From positions 2,666,001 through 2,730,000 of the forward strand of contig CAVYTX010000002.1 in NCBI GenBank assembly GCA_963771545.1: 64,000 nucleotides of DNA, given 5' to 3'. Numbering within the stretch: the stretch's first letter is position 1; every line of letters starts with the position of its first letter. The translations under genes and the position numbers were made by a program. Under the pieces are notes generated by a model that searched no databases, had not been told where the DNA came from, and saw nothing but the letters and a program-made list of their open reading frames with translations. Source of the stretch: CAKZLS01 sp963771545. GTDB lineage: Bacteria > Pseudomonadota > Alphaproteobacteria > Rhodospirillales > Defluviicoccaceae. Positions 1 to 8,634 of the stretch are shown here, one piece after another.

Positions 1-217
1 CTGCCGCCGCCGCGCCGGCGACCGCCATCTTCGAAACCTTCGGCCGGGACGTGGATTCGTCCTTCAATACCGCTCCGCCGCGGCGAGCGCGCGGCTGCCG
101 CTCCGCGTCGTAGACGGTGCTGCACACGGGACATACAATGGGATCACGGCATAGATCGTAGAATTGAGCGCCACAGTTGTGGCAGGTGCGCTTAGCGCCC
201 CATTCAGGCTTCGCCAC
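1..217 (-). CDS. FYDLN-acid domain protein (TIGR02300 family), partial
   Basis: N-terminal part of a small protein of unknown function whose family is essentially confined to Alphaproteobacteria. The 72 visible codons carry two CxxC knuckles (TCHNCGAQFYD and PIVCPVC), a probable zinc ribbon followed by a basic stretch. The family's FYDLN signature reads FYDLC here. The chosen start is the GTG at 217: an AGGAGGT ribosome-binding site lies 7 nt upstream, and an ATG at 222 would stop after five codons. The gene runs off the left edge, so the usual acidic C-terminus is not seen. It is divergent from aroA, the common arrangement in this group. Confidence 0.85.
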   Translation of the reverse strand, partial: MAKPEWGAKRTCHNCGAQFYDLCRDPIVCPVCSTVYDAERQPRARRGGAVLKDESTSRPKVSKMAVAGAAAA

Positions 218-348
218 CCATTTACCTCCTGTTGTTCAACGCGTGATACATCAGTTGCCAATTGCCATGTTTGTTTCCGCCGTGTCAAAACCAAAAGCAA
301 CGACTCGTCACATCGGTTTCTTCTTGTTTCGGCGCGTTGTCCAGCCCC

Positions 349-370
349 AATACCAACGGTCGCCGATGGT
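349..370. repeat. Degenerate copy of the TACCAACGG palindromic repeat
   Basis: AATACCAACGG followed by a degenerate mirror ending in TGGT lies in the gap between the FYDLN gene and aroA. It resembles the compact palindrome after chvG (11426-11449) but its right arm is worn. Membership in that family is an inference from about 12 shared bases. Confidence 0.35.
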
Positions 371-445
371 GGCCTTTGACAAAAGCGGCGAGCGTGTGAA
401 AAGCCGATGAATCCGCACACCGTTTCATTGTAAAGGTTGCATCCT

Positions 446-1782
446 ATGAACCCGATGATGTCCGTTGCATCGGGACCGCTCGCCGGCTCGATCGCCATCC
501 CCGGTGACAAGTCCATCTCCCATCGAGCTCTGATACTCGGAGCAAGCGCCGTCGGCGAAACCCGAATTAGAAACCTTCTCGAAGCCGAGGATGTGCTCGC
601 CACCGCCGAAGCCATGCGGATGCTGGGGGCAACGGTGGAACGCGACGGCGTGGATTGGAGCGTACACGGACGGGGGGTGGGCGGTCTGGCCGAACCGGCG
701 GCGATCCTCGACATGGGCAACTCCGGCACCGGCGCGCGTTTGGTCATGGGTCTGGTCGCCAGCCACCCGTTCACGAGTTTTTTCGCCGGCGACGCGTCGT
801 TGTCGGCGCGGCCCATGAAGCGGGTCATGGAACCTCTGTCGCGGATAGGCGCCAGCTTCTGGTCGCGTTCGGAAGGCCGGTTGCCGCTGGCGGTGCGGGG
901 GGCCGAGCAACCCCTTCCCATCGTCTATACATTGCCGGTTGCATCCGCCCAGGTGAAATCGGCGGTGTTGCTGGCCGGCCTCAACGCACCGGGGACAACC
1001 ACCGTCATCGAGCCGCAGCCGACCCGCGATCACACCGAGAGAATGCTCGCTCATTTCGGAGCCGAGATTCGGGTCGAGGACGGGGCCGAGGGCGGACGGG
1101 AGATCACGCTGACCGGCCGGCCGGAAATCACGGGATGCGAGGTCATCGTGCCGGGCGACATCTCCTCGGCGGCGTTCCCCCTGGCCGCCGCCCTGCTCAC
1201 GCCCGGATCGCGCATCGCCATCAACGGGGTCGGGCTCAGCCCGCTTCGCGCCGGTCTGATCGAGACCTTGGTCGAGATGGGCGCGCGCCTGGACACGGTC
1301 AACCATCGGACCGAGTTCGGGAGAGCCGGTCGCCGACCTGATTGTCGAAGCAAGCCCGCTGACCGGCGTCGACATACCGCCCCACCGTGTCCCCGCGATG
1401 ATCGATGAGTTTCCCATCCTCGCGGCCGCCGCCGCGTGCGCCGCCGGGACCACGCGCATGCGGGGCCTCGGCGAGCTTCGGGTCAAGGAGAGCGACCGCC
1501 TCGCGGCGATCGCGGACGGGCTTGCCGCCTGCGGCGTCGGCGTCGAGTTCGGGGCCGGATTGGCTCGTCGTTCATGGCGCCGGCGGTCCGCCACCCGGTG
1601 GCGGCCGCGTGACCGTCAATATGGATCATCGGATCGCCATGGCGTTTCTGGTGCTTGGCATGGTCACCCGAAATCCCGTAAAGGTCGACGACGGCACATC
1701 CATCGCCACCAGTTTCCCCCAGTTCTTGGCATTGATGAACGGGCTCGGCGCGAGCATTACCGGGAGCAACGCGCCCGTTTGA
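446..1782 (+). CDS. aroA: 3-phosphoshikimate 1-carboxyvinyltransferase (EPSP synthase), two frame breaks
   Basis: Transfers enolpyruvyl from PEP to shikimate-3-phosphate, the sixth shikimate-pathway step. Family motifs are all present: GDKSISHRA near the N-terminus, GNSGTGARL, the RPMKR loop, and ELRVKESDR followed by MDHRIAMAF in the last third. The product is about 445 residues after repair, normal for the family. The frame breaks at about 1320 (within TTCGGGAGAG) and at 1551-1554 (GGGG). Removing one G at each site joins the three segments into one protein, which points to sequencing indels rather than decay. The ATG at 446 is chosen because AAAGG lies upstream and the protein starts like its relatives. 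cmk, its normal downstream partner, is absent here and found at 38 kb. Confidence 0.85.
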
Positions 1783-1909
1783 CGCACCGCCCGGCACAAG
1801 CTGTCCAAAGGCCTGGAGATTCTGATCGCCGATTCGCGAATTCTTAACGGCGCGCGCGCATAATACCTCCCATGAACGATCGGTTTGGCGTCACGGGGGA
1901 TTCGGATCA

Positions 1910-3004
1910 ATGATGCGAGCGCTTGGAGCGGGTGGTTACCGGCTGTGTCAGGGGGCGCTCGCCGGTCTGTTCCTCGCGCTGATGGCCGGCACTTTTGAAC
2001 TGCGAACTTGGCCTTTCGAACTTCTTAGCCACTTCGTTCTCCAATACCTTCTCGCGGCCTGTTTCCTATGCCTGGCTTTCCTTGCCATCGGACGAAGAAT
2101 GGCCGCCGCGGCGGCTCTGATTATCGTGTTCGCATTCGCGGCGGATTACCAACAGGCGCCCCATACGCTCGAGGATATCGCGTCGATCCCGGTCGGATTG
2201 GCGAAGGCATCGGTCACCAAGGATCCGGGGTTGCCGTCGCATCGCCTTAGCCTGATCACCTACAACGCGTATCGATCGAACAGTCGCCCCGAAGACGTCG
2301 CGGCGTGGCTTGCCACCCGGCCGGCCGAGGTCATCGCCCTCGAGGAGTTGCCGGAGGGGATGGCCGGCCGGCTACAGGCGCTAAGGCATGTGTATCGCCA
2401 CCAGTTCATCATCGAACCGGGGGCGCGGTTGAATTCCGAGGTTTACGCGGGCCGTGAATCCCTGGCCATTCTGTCGGTCCACCCGATGGCCGCGCGCGGC
2501 GTCGTGCGGCCGTCGGGTCAGGGCAAGATTTCGCTGCTGGCGCAAATCTTGGTTCCGGCCGCCGAAGATCCGTGGATCGTCGTCGTCCATCCGCCGAATC
2601 CCGCCGGCCCGGCCCGGCTCCCCGCCCGCGACTCCTACTTGCTTGATCTCGCGGGGCTGATCGCGGATCTCGAGGGCCCGGTGATCGTCGCGGGCGACTT
2701 CAACGTGACGCCCTACGCACCCGCGTTTCCGCGGTTCCTGAGCGCCAGCCGCACCTCGACCTCTCGCGATTTTCCGGCGACGTGGCCCTCGATGCTTGGC
2801 CCGTTGGGCATCCCCATCGACCATGTCCTCGTTCGCGAGGCGAGAATCACCGGTCTCCAAGCCTTTCCCGCCATGGGCTCGGATCATCGCGCCTTGAAGG
2901 CCGAAATCCTGTTGCCGGCATTGAGCGAGGAATGGGAATATGCGGGTCACCCATTACATACGGTTCGCTCCGGAATAGCGCGCCCCGGTGTCGGATCACT
3001 CTGA
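1910..3004 (+). CDS. Membrane-anchored endonuclease/exonuclease/phosphatase (EEP) family protein
   Basis: Probable metal-dependent phosphoesterase with its catalytic domain outside the cytoplasmic membrane. Residues 1-85 hold about three hydrophobic segments. The EEP domain follows with recognisable metal and catalytic motifs: ITYNAY, IALEEL, VAGDFN, IDHVLV and GSDHRAL. The length (364 residues) matches the family of membrane-linked EEP proteins in proteobacteria. The substrate (nucleic acid, sphingomyelin, phosphoinositide or other) cannot be read from sequence. Its last bases overlap the convergent cbiO stop by 9 nt, and no terminator is visible between them. Confidence 0.75.
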   Translation: MMRALGAGGYRLCQGALAGLFLALMAGTFELRTWPFELLSHFVLQYLLAACFLCLAFLAIGRRMAAAAALIIVFAFAADYQQAPHTLEDIASIPVGLAKASVTKDPGLPSHRLSLITYNAYRSNSRPEDVAAWLATRPAEVIALEELPEGMAGRLQALRHVYRHQFIIEPGARLNSEVYAGRESLAILSVHPMAARGVVRPSGQGKISLLAQILVPAAEDPWIVVVHPPNPAGPARLPARDSYLLDLAGLIADLEGPVIVAGDFNVTPYAPAFPRFLSASRTSTSRDFPATWPSMLGPLGIPIDHVLVREARITGLQAFPAMGSDHRALKAEILLPALSEEWEYAGHPLHTVRSGIARPGVGSL

Positions 3005-3892
3005 AACCGCGCGCAATTTCCCTTGCCCGCAACCGCCGGGCGGCTCCTTTGACGGCGGGCTTCGCTCTAACCCCTTGAGCATCGCCAGCAACTCGGCGCG
3101 CGATCGCGGCAAGGGCGCATCATCCGCCACCAGCCCCAACCCCTTCACCGCCAATCCGACATCCAATGCCAGGGGAAGCCGGAGGTGAGCGCGCCGCAGC
3201 AGATCTCCATCCGTAAGCACATCCCGCGCCGGGCCGCAACCGATGACCACGCCGTCGTGAAAGACCGCCACCGAGTCGGACCAGGCGCAGGCCAGATCCA
3301 CGTCGTGGGTGGTGTAAACGATCGTGGTTCCGTTGCCGGCCAAATGACCGAGCGCGGCGAGCAGATGGGAAACGCCATGGCTGTCCAACCCGGCCGTGGG
3401 TTCGTCGAGGACAAGCACCTTGGGCCGCATGGCCAGAACCCCGGCGATCGCCACCCTCTTCTTCTGCCCTCCACTCAGCATGTGGACCGGGCGTTCGGCC
3501 AGGTCATCGATCCGCATGGCCGCCAGGGCATCGCCAACACGCTGGCGCACCTCGTCCTCCGGAAGACCGAGGTTCAACGGTCCAAACGAGATGTCCTGAT
3601 AGACCTTGCCGGCGAACAGTTGGTCGTCCGCATCCTGGAGGACCAGCCCGACCATCGTTCGCCATTGCGTCAGCGAACGGCGGTCCCAGGCCGCGGGACG
3701 GCCCTCCAGCAGAAGCTCGCCGCCGCTCGGGCGGAGGGTTCCATTGAGATGCAGCAGCAAGGTCGTCTTCCCCGCTCCGTTGGGTCCCAGGATGGCCAGC
3801 CGCCCCCCTCGGGGCACATCCAGATCGAGCCCCTTGAGCGCCTCGATCCCCCCGGGATACGCATAGTGCAGGCCTCGGGCGGAGAGGATCAC
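2996..3892 (-). CDS. cbiO: Cobalt ECF transporter ATPase CbiO
   Basis: ATP-binding subunit of the CbiMNQO energy-coupling-factor transporter that imports cobalt for cobalamin synthesis. All ABC motifs are visible: Walker A GPNGAGKTT, Q-loop LVLQDADDQLF, signature LSGGQKKR, Walker B VLVLDEPTAGLD and switch His in TTHD. Start is the GTG at 3892, which shares GTGA with the cbiQ stop and indicates translational coupling. The protein is about 298 residues, typical length. Last gene of the riboswitch-controlled operon. Confidence 0.93.
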   Translation of the reverse strand: MILSARGLHYAYPGGIEALKGLDLDVPRGGRLAILGPNGAGKTTLLLHLNGTLRPSGGELLLEGRPAAWDRRSLTQWRTMVGLVLQDADDQLFAGKVYQDISFGPLNLGLPEDEVRQRVGDALAAMRIDDLAERPVHMLSGGQKKRVAIAGVLAMRPKVLVLDEPTAGLDSHGVSHLLAALGHLAGNGTTIVYTTHDVDLACAWSDSVAVFHDGVVIGCGPARDVLTDGDLLRRAHLRLPLALDVGLAVKGLGLVADDAPLPRSRAELLAMLKGLERSPPSKEPPGGCGQGKLRAVSE

Positions 3893-4659
3893 GGCACCGC
3901 CCTCGCAAGGCCGGTGGCGAGCCAACCCAAGGACACGGCGGCGATCGCCACCTGCAGAGCCACCGAGCCCAGGACAAAACGGCGGGACGGCGCCACCAGG
4001 GGCGAGAGCACCCTGAGGTCGCCGTCATAGGCGCGAGCCGCCAACCCGGTCTCCATGCGCGACGCCTTGTCGAGAACCCGGGGCAGCAGCGACGCCGCCA
4101 GCAGACCGGCGGACCGCAGCGAATGGCGAAAGCCCGTGTATCCCATGCGGCTCGCTTGCGATATGCGCGCGTGGTCGGCCACCTCGGCCGTGACCATGGT
4201 GAACCGGTACACCAGCAGGGTCACGTCGACGATCGCGGCGGGCACGCGGATTTTCCGCAGCAACCCGAGAAACTCGGAAACCGGCGTGGTCAGGATGATC
4301 AACAGAAGCGACGCCGTGGCCGCCAGGGCGCGGAGAGTAACATCGAGCGCGGTCATGGCGCCTTGGGGTGAAAACGCCACCGCCGGTCCACCGCCGTCGA
4401 ACCGCACGGATATCGCCAGCACCGCGGCGCCACTGATCAGGAACGCCGCCGGCAGCATCAGGACGCGGAGATAGTCACCGGCCGGAATTCGGGCGCCCGC
4501 GACCGTCGCCGTCACGGCGGCGATCAGTACGAGGATAGCGCCCGGAACGGGGGGCAGAACGACGCCCAGGCTCAGAAGGCCGCCGCCGAGAAGCAGCTTG
4601 TCTCCGGGGTGGCGCTTGCTCCACCGGTTGGTGTGGGCGACGCGATCAATGAGGTGCAT
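3889..4659 (-). CDS. cbiQ: Cobalt ECF transporter T component CbiQ
   Basis: Transmembrane coupling subunit that links the CbiO ATPase to CbiMN. The 256-residue protein has several hydrophobic segments and a cytoplasmic basic region (residues about 150-205) with the ECF-T helix ending near ARAYDGD, where CbiO docks. The ATG at 4659 (MHLIDRVAH) fits the family start and overlaps the end of cbiN by 14 nt; longer upstream starts would read through cbiN. It forms one operon with cbiM, cbiN and cbiO. Confidence 0.9.
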   Translation of the reverse strand: MHLIDRVAHTNRWSKRHPGDKLLLGGGLLSLGVVLPPVPGAILVLIAAVTATVAGARIPAGDYLRVLMLPAAFLISGAAVLAISVRFDGGGPAVAFSPQGAMTALDVTLRALAATASLLLIILTTPVSEFLGLLRKIRVPAAIVDVTLLVYRFTMVTAEVADHARISQASRMGYTGFRHSLRSAGLLAASLLPRVLDKASRMETGLAARAYDGDLRVLSPLVAPSRRFVLGSVALQVAIAAVSLGWLATGLARAVP

Positions 4660-4954
4660 CGTCCCCGGCCAGCCTGCGTCCCCGCGCCTCGCCTCGCCGC
4701 AAGCCAATGTAGTATCCGAGCAAACCCGCTCCGAGGGCGGCCTGCAGCATGAACAGAAGACTCTCGATCTCCTGGCTCGGCGGCGCCCAGATGGAGTTGA
4801 ACCAGGGCCGGTAATCGGGACGGATCTCGGTGATGGCCTGCTGGGCCTCGCCGTCGGCGCCGCCGAAGATCTCGTCGCCGTCGAACGTCATGAACAGGGG
4901 GATCAGGGCGATGATCGCCGCCGCCGCGAGCAGGATCAGGTTCTGGCGGGCCAT
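4646..4954 (-). CDS. cbiN: Cobalt transport protein CbiN
   Basis: Small accessory subunit (102 residues) with two membrane helices flanking a periplasmic loop (about residues 25-75, containing RPDYRPWFNSIWAPPSQEIE). CbiN is needed for metal transfer to the CbiM substrate site. Start ATG at 4954 shares one base with the cbiM stop (TGATG), a classic coupled junction. Length and topology match the family. Confidence 0.9.
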   Translation of the reverse strand: MARQNLILLAAAAIIALIPLFMTFDGDEIFGGADGEAQQAITEIRPDYRPWFNSIWAPPSQEIESLLFMLQAALGAGLLGYYIGLRRGEARGRRLAGDDAPH

Positions 4955-5625
4955 CAGGCGACCCCCTTGCCGAACAGCGACAGACTCTTGAGCTCGGATC
5001 GGCTGTAGGCGGTGAGCACATTGACCACGACCACTGTCAACAGCCCCTCGATGATCGCCAACGGCACCTGAGTGAACGCGAAGATACTTCCGAACTTGGC
5101 GAGCGAGCCGGCAAATCCGCCGGCCGGATCGGGAAACGCCGCGGCCAACTGGGCCGAGGTGACGATGTACGTGGAAAGATCCCCGAGGGCCGCCGCAAAG
5201 AAGACGGCCAGGGCCAGCGAACCACCCACACCCCGGACCGACTTGAATATCCCGTAGGCCACGTAGGGACCGACCACCGCCATGGAAAACACGTTGGCGC
5301 CCAGCGTCGTCAGCCCGCCATGAGCCAACAGCAATGTCTGAAACAACAAAACGATGGTGCCGAGCAGGCTCATCACCCCGGGGCCGAACAGGATCGCGCC
5401 CAACCCGGTTCCGGTGGCATGCGAACAGCTTCCGGTCACGGACGGGATCTTCAGGGCCGACAGCACGAACGCGAAAGCTCCCGACGCGGCCAATAGCAGT
5501 TTGGTTTCCGGGTGCTCGTGTACGATCTTGACCAGCCGATATCCGCCATAAATGACGAAAGGCGCCGAAACCGCGGTCCACGCCGCGGCATGGGCCGCCG
5601 GCAGATATCCCTCCATGATGTGCAT
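4954..5625 (-). CDS. cbiM: Cobalt ECF transporter S component CbiM
   Basis: Substrate-binding membrane subunit of the cobalt transporter. The N-terminus MHIMEGYLP supplies the conserved His2/His4 metal ligands, so the first Met must be retained. PSVTGSCSHATGTGLGA holds the other invariant loop His. The 223-residue protein is all-helical and membrane-embedded, as expected. It is first in the cbiMNQO operon, with a ribosome-binding site GAGAGGA about 7 nt upstream, and lies downstream of a cobalamin riboswitch, so uptake should fall when B12 is plentiful. Confidence 0.95.
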   Translation of the reverse strand: MHIMEGYLPAAHAAAWTAVSAPFVIYGGYRLVKIVHEHPETKLLLAASGAFAFVLSALKIPSVTGSCSHATGTGLGAILFGPGVMSLLGTIVLLFQTLLLAHGGLTTLGANVFSMAVVGPYVAYGIFKSVRGVGGSLALAVFFAAALGDLSTYIVTSAQLAAAFPDPAGGFAGSLAKFGSIFAFTQVPLAIIEGLLTVVVVNVLTAYSRSELKSLSLFGKGVA

Positions 5626-5749
5626 AGAGTCCTCTCCGTTCGCTCGAGGTTTCTGTCGACCGTATCGGCGCGAACGGCAAAGGCTGGAAACTGGTCATTC
5701 AGGTTCCATACTTTCGGTCTACCCCGCCCGAAAGCGCCGCGTCGATACG

Positions 5750-5942
5750 GTAACGGCAGGTCTCCTGGCTCACGGGTCTTCGCGTTCGCCCGGCCTTCCC
5801 GGTTTCCCAGTGGCCTTCGATGGGCGACGCTACCCGCTTACAGTTGCGGGGGCAGCCACGGCTGGGGATTCCCGACTTGGGTCCATCCCTCCGTGTTCCC
5901 TGTTAGTCCCCGGGCTTTCTCGCCCTTCAGGGGGAACCGTCG
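5750..5942 (-). promoter_or_regulatory. Cobalamin (AdoCbl) riboswitch controlling cbiMNQO
   Basis: Read on the minus strand, the leader ends in the B12 box AGCCAGGAGACCTGCC (5755-5770) and contains the conserved core CCCCGCAACTGTAAGCGGG, plus paired GGGCGAGAAAGCCC and CACTGGGAAACCGGGAAGG elements. These define a class-I cobalamin aptamer. The remaining ~125 nt before cbiM would hold the expression platform; no single clear terminator hairpin was identified there, so the mode of control is open. Confidence 0.95.
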
Positions 5943-5947
5943 GCACC

Positions 5948-5977
5948 ACTATAGGTTCGACCCCGAAACGGCGTCAA
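5948..5977 (-). promoter_or_regulatory. Sigma70-type promoter of the cbi riboswitch transcript
   Basis: On the minus strand a TTGACG -35 (5972-5977) and TATAGT -10 (5948-5953) are separated by 18 nt. Transcription would start near 5941, exactly where the riboswitch begins. The left target duplication of the insertion sequence starts at 5978, immediately upstream of the -35 box, so the promoter core is intact but anything upstream was displaced. Confidence 0.7.
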
Positions 5978-5994
5978 GCGGGCTTGGAATCGAT
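5978..5994. repeat. Left target-site duplication of the ISNCY-type element
   Basis: GCGGGCTTGGAATCGAT, repeated exactly at 7393-7409. The 17-bp (18 if the shared A is counted) length fits the long duplications known for IS1202-type elements. Confidence 0.9.
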
Positions 5995-7392
5995 TGTCGC
6001 TAACACGAGATATGTCCGGCGTAGGTAACAAATGATCTGTCCGGTTTTAGAACGGCTCCAAAGGATGGGGAGCGGTGATGAAGCGGACGAAGCGGTTACA
6101 GGGACTACGTTTGATGAAATTCGAGGAGGTTTACGACAGGACGCGTTGCGGTGTTTTGAGCGTGGCGGAAGCGGCTGAGGTTCTGGGAATGTCCGAGCGA
6201 GCATTCCGGCGCTGGCGGGAACGTTTCGAGGCGGAGGGTGCGGACGGTCTTTACGACCGCCGCCTGGGTAAGGTGTCGGCGCGCCGCGCCGGTGTGGACG
6301 AGGTGGCGGAGGTGTTGGCGCTGTTCGACACGCGATACTTTGATTTCACGGCGAAGCACTTCCACGACAAGCTGATGTCGGAGCATGGTTTCACGCGCAG
6401 CTACAATTGGCTCCGGCTCACCTTGCAGGCCCATGGCCGGACAAGCCCGGCGCCGCGGCGCGGGGCGCACCGGCGCAAGCGGCCGCGGCGTCCGATGGTC
6501 GGCATGATGCTGCACCAGGACGGCTCGTCCCATGAGTGGGTCGCGGGCCAGGTCTGGGATCTGATCGTCACCATGGACGACGCCACGTCCGAGATCTACT
6601 CGGCGTTCTTCGTGGACGAGGAGGGAACGATGTCGAGTTTCCGCGGGCTCGCCGAGGTCATCGCCGAGCGCGGCTTGTTCTGCGCCCTTTATGCCGACCG
6701 GGCGTCGCACTACTGGCATACGCCGGAGGCCGGCGGCAAGGTCGACAAGGACAATCCGACGCAGGTCGGCCGGGCCCTCGCCCAGCTCGGCATCGAGTTG
6801 ATCCCGGCCTATTCGCCAGAGGCGCGCGGCCGGTCCGAGCGCATGTTTGGAACCCTGCAAGGCCGCCTGCCGGGCGAGCTGCGGCTCGCCGGGATCACCA
6901 CCATGGACGCGGCGAACACGTTCCTGCGCGACGTCTATCTCTCGCAGCACAACGCCCGCTTCGCGCGCTCGCCGGAGGACACGGGATCGGCGTTTGTCCC
7001 CTGTGCCGGCGTTCTCGAAGACATCCTGTGCGTCCATGAGGACCGGGTCGTCGGCAACGACAACACCGTTCGCTATCACAACCGGATCTTGCAGATCCCC
7101 GCCGACCGGCACCGTCAGCACTACGTCAAGACCAGGGTCCGGGTCCATGAATACCCCGACGGCACCCTTGCCGTGTTCCACGGCCCGAGACGCTTGGCCC
7201 GCTACTCAACCACGGGAGACCCCATCGACGATACCAACCAAAAAGCGGCGTGAAACGCTTCGACGTCGCCAGGCCCGTGGATTTGATGGATAACGCTCAC
7301 GCGTTGCCCACAACCCCACAGGCCCCACAACCACAACAGAAGCGGTCAATTCATATGGTACCTATTGCGGACGATTCAGTTTGTTATCGACA
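5995..7392 (+). mobile_element. Insertion sequence of ISNCY/IS1202 type
   Basis: A complete 1398-bp element. Its ends are inverted: the left begins TGTCGCTAACA and the right, read inward, TGTCGATAACA. Similarity continues inward through TAGGTA and CC-rich blocks for about 50 bp, so these subterminal stretches are probably transposase-binding sites. One transposase gene fills the centre. The exact 17-bp target duplication shows a fairly recent insertion. It lies between the 3' end of the EamA transporter gene and the cbi riboswitch promoter. Confidence 0.92.
6078..7253 (+). CDS. ISNCY-family transposase
   Basis: DDE-type transposase of 391 residues, apparently intact. A helix-turn-helix lies near residues 25-60 (SVAEAAEVLGMSERAFRRW), followed by a second HTH-like part and a basic linker (about residues 130-142). 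The RNase-H-like catalytic core has acidic residues in VTMDDATSE, LYADRASHYW and ARGRSERMF. The start at ATG 6078 follows GGGGAG; a GTG immediately upstream is also possible. It is the only gene of the element. Confidence 0.9.
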   Translation: MKRTKRLQGLRLMKFEEVYDRTRCGVLSVAEAAEVLGMSERAFRRWRERFEAEGADGLYDRRLGKVSARRAGVDEVAEVLALFDTRYFDFTAKHFHDKLMSEHGFTRSYNWLRLTLQAHGRTSPAPRRGAHRRKRPRRPMVGMMLHQDGSSHEWVAGQVWDLIVTMDDATSEIYSAFFVDEEGTMSSFRGLAEVIAERGLFCALYADRASHYWHTPEAGGKVDKDNPTQVGRALAQLGIELIPAYSPEARGRSERMFGTLQGRLPGELRLAGITTMDAANTFLRDVYLSQHNARFARSPEDTGSAFVPCAGVLEDILCVHEDRVVGNDNTVRYHNRILQIPADRHRQHYVKTRVRVHEYPDGTLAVFHGPRRLARYSTTGDPIDDTNQKAA

Positions 7393-7409
7393 GCGGGCTT
7401 GGAATCGAT
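7393..7409. repeat. Right target-site duplication of the ISNCY-type element
   Basis: Exact copy of the 17-bp sequence at 5978-5994. Its last base is the first base of the TCA that encodes the EamA gene's TGA stop on the minus strand, so insertion left that reading frame intact. Confidence 0.9.
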
Positions 7410-8497
7410 CAGTGCTCATGGTCGTGATGGGCGTCGGGATAGTGCGGATGGGCGTGGCGGAGGCGCGCGTGGGAATGAGCATGGCTGTGCGGATCGCCGA
7501 CAGGATCCGACGAGGCATGGGTGTGACGATGGTGCTCGTCGTGACGATGGCCGTGGGTATGCTCCAGCGCGCTGTGTTCATGATCGTGCTCGTGACGCTC
7601 GGTCAAGTGCAGCCATACCCCGAAAGCCATCAACGCTCCGGCGATCAAGAGCTGGAGACTGACCGCCTCTCCGAAACCCGCCAGCGCGATGGCGGCGCCG
7701 ATGAAGGGCGCCGTTGAAAAGTACGCGCCCGTTCGCGCCGTACCGAGATGACGCAGCGCGAGGACGAACAGAACGAGGCTGAAACCATATCCGAGCAGGC
7801 CCACCGAGCCGGCGGCGATAACGATCCCGGCATCGGGAACCGGCGCGCCCCGCATCAGCGCCAATCCGAGATTGATGCCGCCGGCCACCAGTCCCTTGAG
7901 CATGGCGACCTGCAGGGGGTCGTTGAGCGAGACCTTGCGGGTAAGGTTGTTGTCGAGAGCCCAGGCGAAACAACCGCCGGCGATGGCGAGCGGACCCAGC
8001 ATGCCGGTGAGAGACGCCTCCCCTTGCCAGGACAGAACCAAGCCACCCCCGGCAATCGCGGCCATTCCGAGCGCGATCCGCCGGTCGAAGTTCTCCCGGA
8101 ACACAAACCAAGCGAGAAGCACCGTGAACAGGCCTTCCAGGTTAAGCAGCAAGGAAGCGGTCGAGGCGGCGGTTCGCGCAAGGCCGGCCATCAACAGCAA
8201 CGGCCCCACGACGCCGCCGGCCACAATCGCGCTCGCGAGCCAAAACCATCCCGATCCCGTTACCTGGGCCTCCCGGCCTCGTTTCACGCCTAAAAGGCCC
8301 ATTGCGCTCCTGACAACGAACAATCCGACACCGGAGCCGAGATAGAGAAGTCCGGCCAGTGTCCAAGGGTCCATACCGCCGAGCAGAAGCTTGGCGAACG
8401 GTGTACTGGCGCCGAACAACACGGCGGAGGCGAGCGCCAGCAGGACGCCTTGGCGTCGAGGCGAGCGATGGGCGAAGCGGGTGTGTTTTTCGGACAT
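7409..8497 (-). CDS. EamA/DMT-family transporter with a His-rich C-terminal tail
   Basis: Ten-helix drug/metabolite-type permease made of two EamA repeats (about residues 15-150 and 160-295). After the last helix comes a tail of some 60 residues with about 20 His plus Asp and Glu, in HxH and HxHxH clusters, a likely cytoplasmic or periplasmic metal-binding segment. The gene sits just upstream of the B12-regulated cobalt importer, so cobalt or nickel is a reasonable substrate guess, but EamA proteins carry many substrates. The ATG at 8497 (MSEKHTRF) is chosen to give a normal N-terminus; no strong ribosome-binding site is visible and in-frame starts exist upstream. Confidence 0.8.
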   Translation of the reverse strand: MSEKHTRFAHRSPRRQGVLLALASAVLFGASTPFAKLLLGGMDPWTLAGLLYLGSGVGLFVVRSAMGLLGVKRGREAQVTGSGWFWLASAIVAGGVVGPLLLMAGLARTAASTASLLLNLEGLFTVLLAWFVFRENFDRRIALGMAAIAGGGLVLSWQGEASLTGMLGPLAIAGGCFAWALDNNLTRKVSLNDPLQVAMLKGLVAGGINLGLALMRGAPVPDAGIVIAAGSVGLLGYGFSLVLFVLALRHLGTARTGAYFSTAPFIGAAIALAGFGEAVSLQLLIAGALMAFGVWLHLTERHEHDHEHSALEHTHGHRHDEHHRHTHASSDPVGDPHSHAHSHARLRHAHPHYPDAHHDHEH

Positions 8498-8634
8498 GGG
8501 CGCATTTTTATCATTGATCATTGCGGATATGACCGTGGGACCCCCGGAAATCAAAGCGTTTGAACTTGCGCCGGACGAATTCCCACATTATGACTGGTGG
8601 GAAGGCGATCTAAGCCATCGACAGAGGTTTCAGC

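Noticed and set aside
1310..1560. Programmed ribosomal frameshifting in aroA and other broken genes
   Set aside because: No slippery heptamer followed by a stimulatory structure was seen, and the breaks affect many unrelated genes with both signs of shift.
5951..5975. GGTTCGA-type sequence resembling a tRNA T-loop
   Set aside because: No acceptor stem, anticodon arm or CCA end can be built around it. It lies inside the riboswitch promoter.
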